Both the position numbers and the translations under genes were made by a program. Positions 24,773 through 33,577 of a stretch of 45,280 nt of DNA are shown piece after piece. Under the pieces are notes generated by a model. It saw only the letters and a list, made by a program, of their open reading frames with translations. It was not told where the DNA came from and ran no database searches. Position 1 is the stretch's first letter, and every line of letters begins with the position of its first letter. This stretch comes from Ruegeria lacuscaerulensis (lineage in GTDB: Bacteria > Pseudomonadota > Alphaproteobacteria > Rhodobacterales > Rhodobacteraceae): the NCBI RefSeq assembly GCF_013031245.1, contig NZ_WPZL01000030.1:1-45280 (forward strand), read 5' to 3'.

Positions 24773-25576
24773 TTAGAAAGAGGGGCGAGGGGCCTCGTAG
24801 CGAAAGCTGACATTGCCATAGTTCGGTTGGTTATTGACCCGACACATGACCATAAGTCCTAAGTCGTTAGTAAAAGTGATTTCTTCGATTGGATCTATAT
24901 TGTCGTTGTACCCTGGTAGGAAAGGTCGAAGGTCGGTCAGAACTCGACCGAACATTTCAAAAGGAGTTTCGCCGGTTTCCGCTTTGATAGCGGAAATTGC
25001 GCTTTGGTCGCTATCGTCAAGACTGCGTGGTAGTGCTGTTCCAGCAGACACATGCAGCGCGCTTCTATCGATGGAGATTTGATCCATCTCGCGCCAGCGT
25101 CGGGGCAGCCACATCACCCAACGTGGCCTCTCCCAATGTCTTGCAAGGACAACTCGATAAGCTGCCACCGCCTCTTTCCAAGCATTGTTAGTCACATCAA
25201 GTCGAAACACCGAGCCATGGCGATAGAGATCCGAACGTGCCACAGCATCGATAAACCCGTCTCCCTCAACAATCGAGAGTGCTGTGATGGCAAGATTGAA
25301 GACAGGGGCATTAGGGTCGCGATAGTCGAGTCCGGGTCGATAGCCTAGCTCCGCCATTCTGCTCAAAAAAATATCTGCATTGAAGTGTCTAGCGCTGACT
25401 TTGGAGCGGGTTTGCACGCCGCCCTCCTGCAGTTGGCATTTCAATTCGTGATAGTCGCTAAATCCTAATGCGCAAGCCAGCCCTTCATGAAGGTGCGTGG
25501 ACTTTACGGGCCCTTTGATCGGCCATAGCGCAGTTTTGAGGTGCTTGTATGAAGAATAGTTGAGAAACATGCTCAT
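24773..25576 (-). CDS. Hypothetical protein, 267 residues
   Basis: The N-terminal 50 residues (MSMFLNYSSYKHLKTALWPI, then STHLHEGLACALGFSDYHELKCQLQ) contain a helical SHLHEALA-x-x-GF-type segment found in several plasmid and integrative-element proteins. The remainder is a mixed alpha/beta soluble region with RPRWVMWLPRRWREMDQ and a C-terminal strand pair, which I do not recognise. TAGGAG sits directly on the first ATG, so the second ATG (25570) may be the real start. The gene is opposite in strand to its neighbours and is framed by the two copies of the 55-bp repeat. Confidence 0.65.
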   Translation of the reverse strand: MSMFLNYSSYKHLKTALWPIKGPVKSTHLHEGLACALGFSDYHELKCQLQEGGVQTRSKVSARHFNADIFLSRMAELGYRPGLDYRDPNAPVFNLAITALSIVEGDGFIDAVARSDLYRHGSVFRLDVTNNAWKEAVAAYRVVLARHWERPRWVMWLPRRWREMDQISIDRSALHVSAGTALPRSLDDSDQSAISAIKAETGETPFEMFGRVLTDLRPFLPGYNDNIDPIEEITFTNDLGLMVMCRVNNQPNYGNVSFRYEAPRPSF

Positions 25577-25819
25577 CTCCTAGGGGCTCAAGCTCGCAAG
25601 TTGTACAAGAGCCAGGATTTGGCTTTTCTCAAGTATTTGACATGGCTGTCTATTAAAGCGTTTTCGGCCTGCGAGTGCCGGGGCTGCGCGCCTCGCCGTT
25701 ATAGATGGTGCATTCAATTGTAGATGTCAATGCGTCTATACACTCTTGGGTTGAAGGTGCTTTCCAGGCGCTAGGTTTGGGGGCGTCGTGTTCGGTAATT
25801 GGTGAGCTGAATTGAGTGG

Positions 25820-25874
25820 AAAATAGTAAAAGTTCCGTATGGGTGTAGGGTATTAACAATTACTATTTTTACGG
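25820..25874 (+). repeat. 55-bp direct repeat, copy 2, in the polymerase leader
   Basis: Second copy of the 24497-24551 repeat, 50 bases before the polymerase start. Its ends form a perfect 10-bp inverted repeat, AAAATAGTAA (25820-25829) / TTACTATTTT (25860-25869), with GGGTGTAGGG between. Position and dyad symmetry suggest an operator or initiator-binding site for the polymerase gene. The rest of the 25577-25902 stretch has no gene. Confidence 0.75.
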
Positions 25875-25923
25875 ATATGGCAGCGTTACACGTTCCAGCA
25901 TCATGATCTGTACTCGGGGTCCC

Positions 25924-28755
25924 ATGCAAGCCAAACTCACTTTTCAGCCCTATCAGTTTTATCCCAAGAACAGACCAAGTTCCCGGCATATTCGTTACCT
26001 CGTCATTGGCTTTGACACTGAGTACCAGCGGGAACCGTTTGTAAATGCAGATGGTTTGGCCGAGGTCCGCAATCAGGTGTTGTCCTACCAATATAGCTGC
26101 CACGTTATAACGCCGGACAATGCAGGGGATGAACAGCACTGGTCAGGCATTGTACAGCCGAAAGGTCCAGCAGATGACGACCGGCTGACCTTAGCCGAAT
26201 TCGTAGAACATGCTTTGCGGGATGGGTTTACCCGGCACCCCAATCTGAAAGTGCCGGTGAATGTCTATCTGGTAGCGCACTTCACACGGGCAGATGTGCC
26301 GGGGTTCTCTGACTTCAAGGAGGAGAAGACCCGGAAGGCAATGAACTTGGAGAATGTCCGTGGCCTGTTCATGAATGTCGGAAAGGACATCAAGATCAAC
26401 CTGAAACGGGGTGAAAAGCTCAGACCGATCAAGCTGCATGTGGCAATCCGGGACACAATTGCTCTGGCCCCCGCAGGAGCCAAAAGCCTTGCAAAGCTGG
26501 GTGAAATCCTTGGCTTTGAGAAAATGAAGCTGTCCGATGATCCCGAGCAGGAGCAATACTACAAAGAAAACATGGGGGAGTTGCTGGCGGCCAATTGGCC
26601 GCTGTTCCGAGCCTATGCCATTCGAGATGCAGAGGTCTGTGCGCAATACACGATCCGCATGATCCGATTGTATTTTGAGAAGACCAGTAGCTTCAAACTG
26701 CCTGTGACGCTGACATCTATCGGTGTTGACCTCATCCGGGAGTTCTGGACGAACCAAGGCCTCGACCCGCTGGAAATTGTCGGCAAGGAAATTGTGGTGG
26801 AGAAGTACTGGAGCAAAAAGAAACAGCAATACGTGTCGAGTGCTGAGCCGAAGCCCGTTCAAAAACTGTTTTGGAGCGAAGACTTCTTCACGGAATGTTA
26901 TCACGGTGGGCGCAATGAGCAGTTTTGGTTTGGTCCTGCACCCAAGGGTGTCTGGTATGACTATGATCTGACCAGTGCGTACCCAACGGCTATGGCGCTC
27001 ATCGGTGAACCAGATTGGGATACGATCACGCACATCACCAGCACTGATGAATTGCTTGGCGGTGGATTGACTGTCGAAGATCTGGCCTTTGCCAATGTGG
27101 ATTTTGAGTTTCCGGATGACGTGCGATATCCGGTTCTACCGGTGCGCACAGAGAATGGATTGTTGTTCCCCCGCAAAGGCAACAGCACCACCCATATCAG
27201 TGAAATCCTGCTCGCCAAGCAACTAGGGGCAAAGATCGAACTGGTTGAGGGGCGGCGGATTAACTCTGACCGTGTTATCAGCCGTAGGGAAGATGGCGGC
27301 AGGGAATACGGCGGCCATGCTGAGAAACCGTTTTTGAAGTTTGCCCGTCACTGCATTGAGGAGCGGGCCAAGCATCCGAAGAAGACACTGCACAACCTGT
27401 TCTGGAAGGAACTGGTCAATTCCACATACGGCAAGACGGCTCAGGGTCTTCGGGAACGTCGGATATACGATCTGAGGGATGCTGAAACCAAGCCTCTGAA
27501 ACCCAGCAAAATCACCAACCCGGTCTATGCTGCCTTCATTACGGCCTTCTGTCGGGGGGTGCTCAGTGAAATCATGAACGCTCTGCCTCGGGATGTGCAA
27601 ATCTTCAGCGTCACTACGGATGGCTTTCTGACGACGGCCACTGACGAGCAGATGCGGGAGGCTGCGAAAGGCACGCTGGGCCGGAAGTACCTGAACTCCC
27701 GCATTGGGTTGGCCGCGCAGTGGAGCATCTATGAGGTCAAACACATCATCCGTCAGCCAGTGGGGTGGCGGACCAGAGGACAAGCCACGCTACGACCATC
27801 AGAGGCCGCTGATTGGGGCGGTACAGGAATGGTGCCCAAAGAGGATGAACGGGTTGTGCTGGCCAAAGGTAGTATCAAGCTGAACGCTATCCTGTCCAAG
27901 GCAGAGCAGAATGGCAAAATCGTCGACCTGTTCTTTGACCGCAAACCCACCGACACGATGACCGTCACGATGGGCGCAGGCATCCGTGAGATGTACGAAC
28001 AGGGCATGGACTTCGTGGACAAGACGATGACCAAACGGCTGTCTATGGAGTTTGACTGGAAGCGACGACCGGAGACGGCTGGTGATATCGCTGTCACAAC
28101 TGAAGGCGGGCTAAGCCGCACCCACTTGGCATTCTCCACCAAGCCGTGGGACACCGTGGATCAGTTCAACACAACTCGAGACATCTGGTCGGACTACAAC
28201 AAGCAGACTGCGCATTGTCTGAAGTCGCTGTCGGACTACCGGGCATGGGCTTTGTACTTTGAGGGCAAGCTGGCCGCTCAGGGTAAGGCTGGGGCTTACA
28301 TTGCCAAAGAGGATGGTGTCCTGAAACGTCTGCGCCGGGACCTGTGCATTGCGCATAAGTTACGGAAAGCAGGCACCCACAAAATCAACGTGGAGTCGTT
28401 CCAGCGGGATAACATCACCCCCGACTACAAGCTGAAGGTGAAAGAGCTAGCCCAAATCCTGAACGATGGATTTGGCATTCCCTGCACCAAAACGGATGTG
28501 GACAATGCCCGAAAGAAGAAGGTGTTCGTGCCGCATCAGGTGCCACGGACGGCACAATCCGTTGAGCTGCTAGAAAACATCAAGCAAGCGTTGTTCCCTG
28601 AATTGAATGTTGAACAATTTCTGACGTCGAAAGCGGCTTTCGATCTGGCGGTGGAAGACGCTGACATGACGCAGCACCCTCGGGACCCAGTGAAAGATGC
28701 GCTGGATGCTCTGGTGAAGGAAATGGAAGATGCTGATCGGCAAGAGCTGATTTGA
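25924..28755 (+). CDS. Family B DNA polymerase of the protein-primed/primer-independent type (piPolB-like)
   Basis: Numbering from the upstream ATG at 25903 (950 residues): 3'-5' exonuclease motifs are ExoI FDTE (Asp38, Glu40), ExoII AHFTRAD (Asp131) and ExoIII YAIRD (Tyr238, Asp242). The YxGG motif YHGG (333-336), typical of phi29-like enzymes, follows. Polymerase motif A is DLTSAYP (Asp355), motif B KELVNSTYG (Lys502) and motif C TTDG (Asp573). All catalytic acids are present, so the enzyme should polymerise and proofread. Spacing of motifs A, B and C equals that of phi29 polymerase, but the protein runs about 350 residues further, as in pipolin polymerases. No terminal-protein gene is evident. 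The start at 25924 is preferred because GGGGT lies 6 bases upstream. It probably replicates the excised element. Confidence 0.9.
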   Translation: MQAKLTFQPYQFYPKNRPSSRHIRYLVIGFDTEYQREPFVNADGLAEVRNQVLSYQYSCHVITPDNAGDEQHWSGIVQPKGPADDDRLTLAEFVEHALRDGFTRHPNLKVPVNVYLVAHFTRADVPGFSDFKEEKTRKAMNLENVRGLFMNVGKDIKINLKRGEKLRPIKLHVAIRDTIALAPAGAKSLAKLGEILGFEKMKLSDDPEQEQYYKENMGELLAANWPLFRAYAIRDAEVCAQYTIRMIRLYFEKTSSFKLPVTLTSIGVDLIREFWTNQGLDPLEIVGKEIVVEKYWSKKKQQYVSSAEPKPVQKLFWSEDFFTECYHGGRNEQFWFGPAPKGVWYDYDLTSAYPTAMALIGEPDWDTITHITSTDELLGGGLTVEDLAFANVDFEFPDDVRYPVLPVRTENGLLFPRKGNSTTHISEILLAKQLGAKIELVEGRRINSDRVISRREDGGREYGGHAEKPFLKFARHCIEERAKHPKKTLHNLFWKELVNSTYGKTAQGLRERRIYDLRDAETKPLKPSKITNPVYAAFITAFCRGVLSEIMNALPRDVQIFSVTTDGFLTTATDEQMREAAKGTLGRKYLNSRIGLAAQWSIYEVKHIIRQPVGWRTRGQATLRPSEAADWGGTGMVPKEDERVVLAKGSIKLNAILSKAEQNGKIVDLFFDRKPTDTMTVTMGAGIREMYEQGMDFVDKTMTKRLSMEFDWKRRPETAGDIAVTTEGGLSRTHLAFSTKPWDTVDQFNTTRDIWSDYNKQTAHCLKSLSDYRAWALYFEGKLAAQGKAGAYIAKEDGVLKRLRRDLCIAHKLRKAGTHKINVESFQRDNITPDYKLKVKELAQILNDGFGIPCTKTDVDNARKKKVFVPHQVPRTAQSVELLENIKQALFPELNVEQFLTSKAAFDLAVEDADMTQHPRDPVKDALDALVKEMEDADRQELI

Positions 28756-28773
28756 ACCCCAACTAGCTGCGTA

Positions 28774-29151
28774 CTAGGTCGCAAAAACCTTTTCGTGTTC
28801 CTCAGAATAGCGTCCGCGTTCGTGGAAGATAATCAATGCCTGTTTTGCGAATTCTGAGACGCTGACCCATTCGTCCGAACTTTTAAACCAGTCGACGCTC
28901 CAAGTATCTTCTACAGTTGCATCGGCTGCGTTTTTGGCAAGCTCTGTAAACTTAGAGATGGCTTCTTTTTCCTTTTCGCTGAATACCTTGGGAGCCTCAT
29001 CGTAATCGAGCGGCAACAAGTCACCGACCAATTCGATCATCTCGTAGGCCCCAAGTGTAGCGATGTCGTCTAAAGACGAATACATATCAAGCAACTCGAT
29101 CAAGCGGTTGCGAAGCCTTTGGTAAAGAAGTTGCCGGCTGATTTCTTCCAT
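28774..29151 (-). CDS. Hypothetical acidic protein, 125 residues
   Basis: A helical, acidic protein with no membrane segment. Notable blocks are RNRLIELLDMYSSLDDIATL, ELVGDLLPLDYDEAPKVFSE and the C-terminal WVSVSEFAKQALIIFHERG. It converges on the polymerase gene with a 18-base gap. No clear ribosome-binding site precedes the ATG at 29151. The style is that of small immunity or regulatory proteins but I recognise no family. Confidence 0.5.
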   Translation of the reverse strand: MEEISRQLLYQRLRNRLIELLDMYSSLDDIATLGAYEMIELVGDLLPLDYDEAPKVFSEKEKEAISKFTELAKNAADATVEDTWSVDWFKSSDEWVSVSEFAKQALIIFHERGRYSEEHEKVFAT

Positions 29152-29296
29152 GAAGTGTTTTTGGCACCGTAGGTGCGTTCACTCAAGGTCTGCGTTAGTC
29201 AGCAAAGCGACCTAGGTTCGCTGAGAGCCCTAAAGCGTCCACGGTTTCGTTGTTTGTCTGTTGTCAATTCGACACCTTCGGTGCAACTTTTGGTGC

Positions 29297-29617
29297 ATGA
29301 AAAAAGCTCACCCCAAAATCGATATTGATAGGCTTAGGGAAATTGGGTGGTCACTGTGGGACCCCATCGGATTGAATGGCACGATGGGTGGGTGGAAGGG
29401 CCAGCCCTTCGAAGACGAGTATGATACCTACCTAGTTAAAGCCGCAGGGATGCTGCGAAATCGAAGTACAGTTGATGAAGTTGTTGAGTACCTTTTTTTC
29501 ATTGAGACCCAACACATGGGACTAGATGTCAGCGCAAACGAAGCCAAAATTCGGGCTTCCATACTAAATGCCGTCGAAGCGATTTCTGAGGACCCGCTGA
29601 TTTGGTGTGACCAATAG
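29297..29617 (+). CDS. Small protein of the WDPIGL/DEYD type, 106 residues
   Basis: Beginning at the Met of 29297 the protein reads MKKAHPKIDIDRLREIGWSL and then WDPIGLNG, EDEYDTYLVKAAGMLRNRST and VVEYLFFIETQHMGLDVS. The combination W-DPIGL, DEYD-Y and IE-MGL is a pattern I have seen in short, widely scattered bacterial proteins, some annotated as DUF1871-like. The frame is open to 29261. The role is unknown. It is a single gene between two minus-strand genes. Confidence 0.6.
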   Translation: MKKAHPKIDIDRLREIGWSLWDPIGLNGTMGGWKGQPFEDEYDTYLVKAAGMLRNRSTVDEVVEYLFFIETQHMGLDVSANEAKIRASILNAVEAISEDPLIWCDQ

Positions 29618-29683
29618 ATCTTTGGATTCCGCCATGAGGCCGTATGTCAGTTTCGCCTGCATAACAATTTTTCGGGCCGGTGT

Positions 29684-30337
29684 TCAGGCTTTCTGCAATT
29701 CGGTGTCACCCAAGAAAACAGCATAGTTCTTGACTGTCTGTGGATGCCAGCGCCCACCCTTGCATGTCTTTACTTCCCACTCGTTCAGCAGTCTTGCAGC
29801 ACCCGAATATGATCCGGCGTCAGCAATCGCCTCCTCAAATTCGATGCGGATCGTTTCGAAGAATCTCTGCTTCTCAGACTGCCGTTGGGCCGCCAATGCC
29901 TGAGCGTTCCGGCCAAGGATGGTTCCCCGATTCTTTGCCGCTCTGAGTGCGGCTCTGGTGCGTTCTGATATCTGTCGGCGCTCCTCTTCGGCAAAGCAGG
30001 CCAGTAGGTGCAGAAAGAATGTTGAGACGTTTGGGTGTTCGCAGACGACAAGTTCTATTCCTTGGTCGATGATCCCCGATATGAACGACACCTTCCGGGA
30101 AAACCTGTCCAGCTTGGGGATCAACAGCTTTGAGCGGTTCTTCTTCACAAGGTTGATGGCGTTCCATAGCTCAACCCGATCATCCCGTTTGCCGGATTGG
30201 ATTTCGGTGAACTCGGCAATCACCTGATCTGCCGGTGACAGGAATTGTTCGACCATCGACCGCTGCGCTTCCAGCCCGAGCCCTGATCGCCCCTGCCGTT
30301 CGGTCGAAACCCGGTAATAGACAACGTACTCGACCAT
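29684..30337 (-). CDS. Serine recombinase (resolvase/invertase family)
   Basis: The 217-residue protein has the N-terminal catalytic domain of serine recombinases: YYRVSTERQGRSGLGLEAQ with the nucleophile Ser11, then LLIPKLDRFSRKVSFISGII and FAEEERRQISERTRAALRAAKNRG. A short C-terminal helical DNA-binding part follows (NEWEVKTCKGGRWHPQTVKNY). It could resolve dimers of the excised element or invert a segment. A strong GGAGGGATG precedes the start. A 12-bp inverted repeat in the upstream gap (30533-30590) is a candidate target. Confidence 0.88.
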   Translation of the reverse strand: MVEYVVYYRVSTERQGRSGLGLEAQRSMVEQFLSPADQVIAEFTEIQSGKRDDRVELWNAINLVKKNRSKLLIPKLDRFSRKVSFISGIIDQGIELVVCEHPNVSTFFLHLLACFAEEERRQISERTRAALRAAKNRGTILGRNAQALAAQRQSEKQRFFETIRIEFEEAIADAGSYSGAARLLNEWEVKTCKGGRWHPQTVKNYAVFLGDTELQKA

Positions 30338-30532
30338 GTTTCATCCCTCCGTAACCGACAAACGTTGGTTTATCGTAGAAGGGGTCGGAATTCTTGGACG
30401 TGTGGGCAACGGGTTTAGCGGTGGCCGATAGTTTGCCGCAGGTAGTCGTTGATTCATCAAAGCTGACGTTGGCTGTAAGGTAGCCAATCGGCATGGAAAA
30501 AGGCTAATAAATCGCGCCGAGATACGCACTGG

Positions 30533-30590
30533 ATTTATGCACCATATCCACATCCTGATTTTTCAGAGTCCTCACATGTGGTGCACAAAT
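30533..30590. promoter_or_regulatory. Inverted repeat upstream of the serine recombinase, candidate recombination site
   Basis: ATTTATGCACCA (30533-30544) and TGGTGCACAAAT (30579-30590) are inverted with 11 of 12 positions matching and 34 bases between. A further TTATGCACC lies at 30598-30606. The site sits 196 bases from the recombinase start, as res sites often do. Confidence 0.4.
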
Positions 30591-30611
30591 CATGACTTAT
30601 GCACCGCGCCC

Positions 30612-30821
30612 TCAAAAGAAACGAGCGTAGCTCATTGCAAGGCCCAAGACGGCAAGTGACGTTCCGATCACCCATTTCCACTCCCGAGATAGGAAACTGA
30701 CCACGGCACGTGCAACATTTGCAGACCAGTGCCGTCGGTATGTCCCTCCCATCAAGAAGACTCCGCTGTCGTCATCGTTGTCGTAGGGGATAAAAGTGCC
30801 GTTCCACCAATGCTTGATCAA
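30612..30821 (-). CDS. Small membrane protein, 69 residues
   Basis: A short protein with Trp-rich and acidic N-terminal half (HWWNGTFIPYDNDDDSG) and one C-terminal hydrophobic helix (WVIGTSLAVLGLAMSYARFF), so probably a tail-anchored inner-membrane protein. It starts at TTG overlapping the previous gene's TGA by 4 bases, which supports translation. No family recognised. It is the last gene of a two-gene unit. Confidence 0.55.
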   Translation of the reverse strand: MIKHWWNGTFIPYDNDDDSGVFLMGGTYRRHWSANVARAVVSFLSREWKWVIGTSLAVLGLAMSYARFF

Positions 30822-31063
30822 TCGTTGAACTCCTGATGAGGTTTATGAACCTCCCATCCATTCACGTCGATATACACCACGTCAGATGTGTAATCGTAGT
30901 GTGGTGGAAACTCTTCACTGACCGTGAAGGTCAAAATAGTTCCCGCCTCCAGCCCTTTTTTATAGGTTTCCATCCGTATGGTGACTTCAGAGCCAACTGG
31001 GGGAACTGTACCTGCATCACTCTTTGCAACGACACTTCCACTTATACAAAACCAGACTTCCAT
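30818..31063 (-). CDS. Hypothetical protein, 81 residues
   Basis: AGAGGA precedes ATG at 31063. The product is a small beta-rich soluble domain: EVWFCISGSVVAKSDAG, GSEVTIRMETYKKGLEAGT, and DYTSDVVYIDVNGWEVHKP. The start and the overlap with the downstream membrane protein indicate a genuine operon. No family recognised. Confidence 0.58.
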   Translation of the reverse strand: MEVWFCISGSVVAKSDAGTVPPVGSEVTIRMETYKKGLEAGTILTFTVSEEFPPHYDYTSDVVYIDVNGWEVHKPHQEFND

Positions 31064-31088
31064 ATTTTCCTCTTTGTATCTCAGGCCA

Positions 31089-31394
31089 CTATGCCGAGTT
31101 GACTAAACCACCGTAGACTTTTTCCACCGGCTCACTTTCGTCGTGCCAATCACGAATGGTCCGGCATATGGTGCTAAGCGCCATTCCTACACGCAAGCCG
31201 CTGCTTAGAAATGCCACCCCTTCTGTGAACATTGGTTCAGTTTCGCCATCCGCAAAAAATTGAAACTCTCCGGTGTCCTCCTCGTCTTTGATGAAGGTCC
31301 AGCTACCGAGAATTTCTCCGTCACGGGTAATCACGTCGCCACTGGTAGCACCGTGTTCAAAACCAACGAAGTTGATGGGGTATGTGAGTTCCAT
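31089..31394 (-). CDS. Hypothetical protein, 101 residues
   Basis: A small protein with a beta-rich first half (YPINFVGFEHGATSGDVITR, ILGSWTFIKDEEDTGEFQFF) and a helical second half (SGLRVGMALSTICRTIRDWH). It ends 25 bases before the 81-residue gene, so the three may be one transcript. There is no clear ribosome-binding site and no family I recognise. Confidence 0.5.
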   Translation of the reverse strand: MELTYPINFVGFEHGATSGDVITRDGEILGSWTFIKDEEDTGEFQFFADGETEPMFTEGVAFLSSGLRVGMALSTICRTIRDWHDESEPVEKVYGGLVNSA

Positions 31395-31540
31395 GTTTGA
31401 TGCCTGAAATGATCGGTTCTTGTTCGCAATTGTTTCGGTGCGCCGCGATTCTCAGTAACAAAGCAGCGGCCGAGAAAATACTTTGCCAATGCTCTGCCGT
31501 TCAGGTTTGAGAAACGCTTTAGACGTGCGCTCAGTCCTAG

Positions 31541-31873
31541 TTAGGTCAGGTCTTCAACCCGTGCTTCAGGGGCATTCCGCTTGACGGATTCAATGCCGTT
31601 GTCCCGGGCAGAGGCTGTTGTGTAGCTTTCGCTCGTGCCTATCACTTGCCCATTGCTGGCTTTCAGGTTGAACATATGGCCGCCGGACTTGGTTTCCTTG
31701 CGCTCGTACCTGTCGTCATTCGGTGCATTCGTTTTTACCGATGCGACACCGTTTTCAGCACTGGCCTTTTGAACATAACCTTCGCTGGCCAAGATGATTT
31801 CGCCATTTCCGGCCTTCAGCCGAAACCGATACTCACCAGCCTTGTCCTCGTAGAGTTCAAATTTTCCAGCCAT
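31541..31873 (-). CDS. YegP family protein (UPF0339, two DUF1508 repeats)
   Basis: The 110-residue protein consists of two tandem DUF1508 units: FELYEDKAGEYRFRLKAGNG followed by EIILASEGYVQKASAENGVASVK, and YERKETKSGGHMFNLKASNG followed by QVIGTSESYTTASARDNGIESVK. This is exactly the YegP arrangement. The function is not established. GGGGTA precedes the ATG. Its presence on a mobile island is common. Confidence 0.9.
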   Translation of the reverse strand: MAGKFELYEDKAGEYRFRLKAGNGEIILASEGYVQKASAENGVASVKTNAPNDDRYERKETKSGGHMFNLKASNGQVIGTSESYTTASARDNGIESVKRNAPEARVEDLT

Positions 31874-31964
31874 GTGATCTACCCCATTAGTTTTGAACTA
31901 AAAATCAACACGACGTTGCTACGTTTGCCATGCGGCCACAAGACTAATTGTGCGACCGAGTGCA

Positions 31965-32000
31965 AAGAAAGAAATGAGCCACCCGAAGACGGGTGGCTCA
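31965..32000 (-). terminator. Terminator for the secreted-protein gene
   Basis: An 11-bp perfect stem TGAGCCACCCG / CGGGTGGCTCA (31975-31985 and 31990-32000) with a 4-base loop. On the minus strand it is followed by TTTCTTTCTTT, so it should end transcription of the minus-strand gene ending at 32038. Confidence 0.8.
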
Positions 32001-32037
32001 CCTTGAGTCATTCACTCGACGCATGAAGTGCAGCCTG

Positions 32038-33531
32038 TCATTGGCTGAGACGTTGGCTGGCGATCTTGTTCCGGGTTTCCTTGAGAGCGGTTTGACATAA
32101 CGGATGTTTGGCGATGGCGCTTTGGTCACGACCCAAAGCAGGCTGAGTGACGAAGGTATAGGCCGTCACGTCAAGCTGTTGCTGAGCTTTCTCCCATTCA
32201 ATCGTATCTTCAAACGCATCCGTTGCCGATCCGAGAACCTTGGCAACATCCCGAATGTCGCCTTTGCCCTCAAGGAACCAAGCGCCTCGATGTTGCCAGT
32301 TCTGAAAATCGCTGTGTGACAGCACGTCCAGAAGATGCAGGCCGAACGGTCGTGAGTGCAATGCGTAGCCACCCATATCGAGGAAAGCGCGTAACGCATC
32401 ATCGTCAATCGGTTCCTCAGCGACGTTCGTTGTGTTGGGGGCGATGTGGAATTTTACAAAGCACCGGTTTTGCTTGGACAAGTCAAAAGGTTGTCCGCCA
32501 ACAAATACGTCGCTGACTTCTTCGCAGGCAGTGATTGCTTTGGTTGATTTGTTGACTCCGACAACACGTGCCTTCGATCCCGGTGCGCTCCGCTGCTCAC
32601 TCACGTTGGACAAGTTCCTGCTACCCCGGCAGGCCGTACTTTCGATCAGATGGAACGATGCTGCCATGATGTCGTAATCGTCTTGGTTGCTGTTCAACCT
32701 CTCGGTTTCTTTGCCCGTCAGCGGATACACTGCCACCGAGTGTTTCTCGTGCAGGGCCAGATCATCTGACAGTTGGCCTGTTTCCGTGTCACGATATGCC
32801 AGATCACGCAGCAGAATGTGCTTGCCCAAATACTGGATTTCCGAGTCGAACAAGTCGGCCCACTGTTCCTGCTCCTTGCAGGCTTCCATCAGGGTCGTGC
32901 CATCCACCGCCTGCCAGCGATTGTTGACGTGGTGTACTCCGAGCCGCTTCACAGACAGCCCGATCTCTGCCCAGTTCACAGATGTGCTGGCCTTGTTGTT
33001 GAATGCATTGCTGCCGACAGGATCGGTAGACATGTAGTGGTTCAGGAGACGAGCATTCTTCACGCAGGCTGCAAAGATAGCCCGCTGCAAGTTCTCTGCG
33101 TTACCTGCGTCCGTGGTTGAGGCTGTTGCCGGTTGAAGGTCAGGTTCCTCACATCCGTCACATTCGCCACCTCCGCCCCACATGAAGGCACTGGCCGATC
33201 CGTCGATGAACTGGTTCAGGTATGCTCTGGCCTGCTGCGGGGAGTGCAACGCCAAATCCGTTCCCATGTTCTGTTCCATCATCATCGCAGCTTGGCGCAA
33301 GGCGTTTTCTGTATTCCGGCCCCACAGCCCATCCAACGTGCTGGAATAGAGGCCAAAGTCTAAAAGCTGAGACTGAATCGTGATCCGGTCACGCTCGGGT
33401 AGTTGCTTGAACGTTGTCTCAAGCTGCGATTGGGATTGGCTGACAGATTGTGCTTGGGCAATGCTGGGTGCGACGGTATCGAAGGTCACGACCGATAAGG
33501 CAAGGAGGGTGGAAAGGGTTAACGTCTTCAT
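32038..33531 (-). CDS. Secreted protein with peptidoglycan-binding-like domain, 497 residues
   Basis: A Sec signal peptide is visible (MKTLTLSTLLALSVVTFDTVAPSIAQA, cleavage after AQA). Near residues 50-85, RITIQSQLLDFGLYSSTLDG then LWGRNTENALRQAA, matches the PG_binding_1 fold that anchors proteins to peptidoglycan. The middle holds a Gly/Cys-rich linker (GGGGECDGCEEPD) and the remaining ~370 residues, with several cysteines, are a domain I do not recognise. It is probably periplasmic or envelope-associated. AGGA precedes the ATG. It ends at a strong terminator and follows the membrane-protein gene on the same strand. Confidence 0.75.
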   Translation of the reverse strand: MKTLTLSTLLALSVVTFDTVAPSIAQAQSVSQSQSQLETTFKQLPERDRITIQSQLLDFGLYSSTLDGLWGRNTENALRQAAMMMEQNMGTDLALHSPQQARAYLNQFIDGSASAFMWGGGGECDGCEEPDLQPATASTTDAGNAENLQRAIFAACVKNARLLNHYMSTDPVGSNAFNNKASTSVNWAEIGLSVKRLGVHHVNNRWQAVDGTTLMEACKEQEQWADLFDSEIQYLGKHILLRDLAYRDTETGQLSDDLALHEKHSVAVYPLTGKETERLNSNQDDYDIMAASFHLIESTACRGSRNLSNVSEQRSAPGSKARVVGVNKSTKAITACEEVSDVFVGGQPFDLSKQNRCFVKFHIAPNTTNVAEEPIDDDALRAFLDMGGYALHSRPFGLHLLDVLSHSDFQNWQHRGAWFLEGKGDIRDVAKVLGSATDAFEDTIEWEKAQQQLDVTAYTFVTQPALGRDQSAIAKHPLCQTALKETRNKIASQRLSQ

Positions 33532-33577
33532 AGTGTCCTGAGTACCTGCTGCTTAAATGACTGGCGATGATGTGACG

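Noticed and set aside
26191..27033. 280-codon minus-strand frame within the polymerase gene
   Set aside because: Shadow of the polymerase, whose catalytic motifs are all on the plus strand. In particular it is not a terminal-protein gene.
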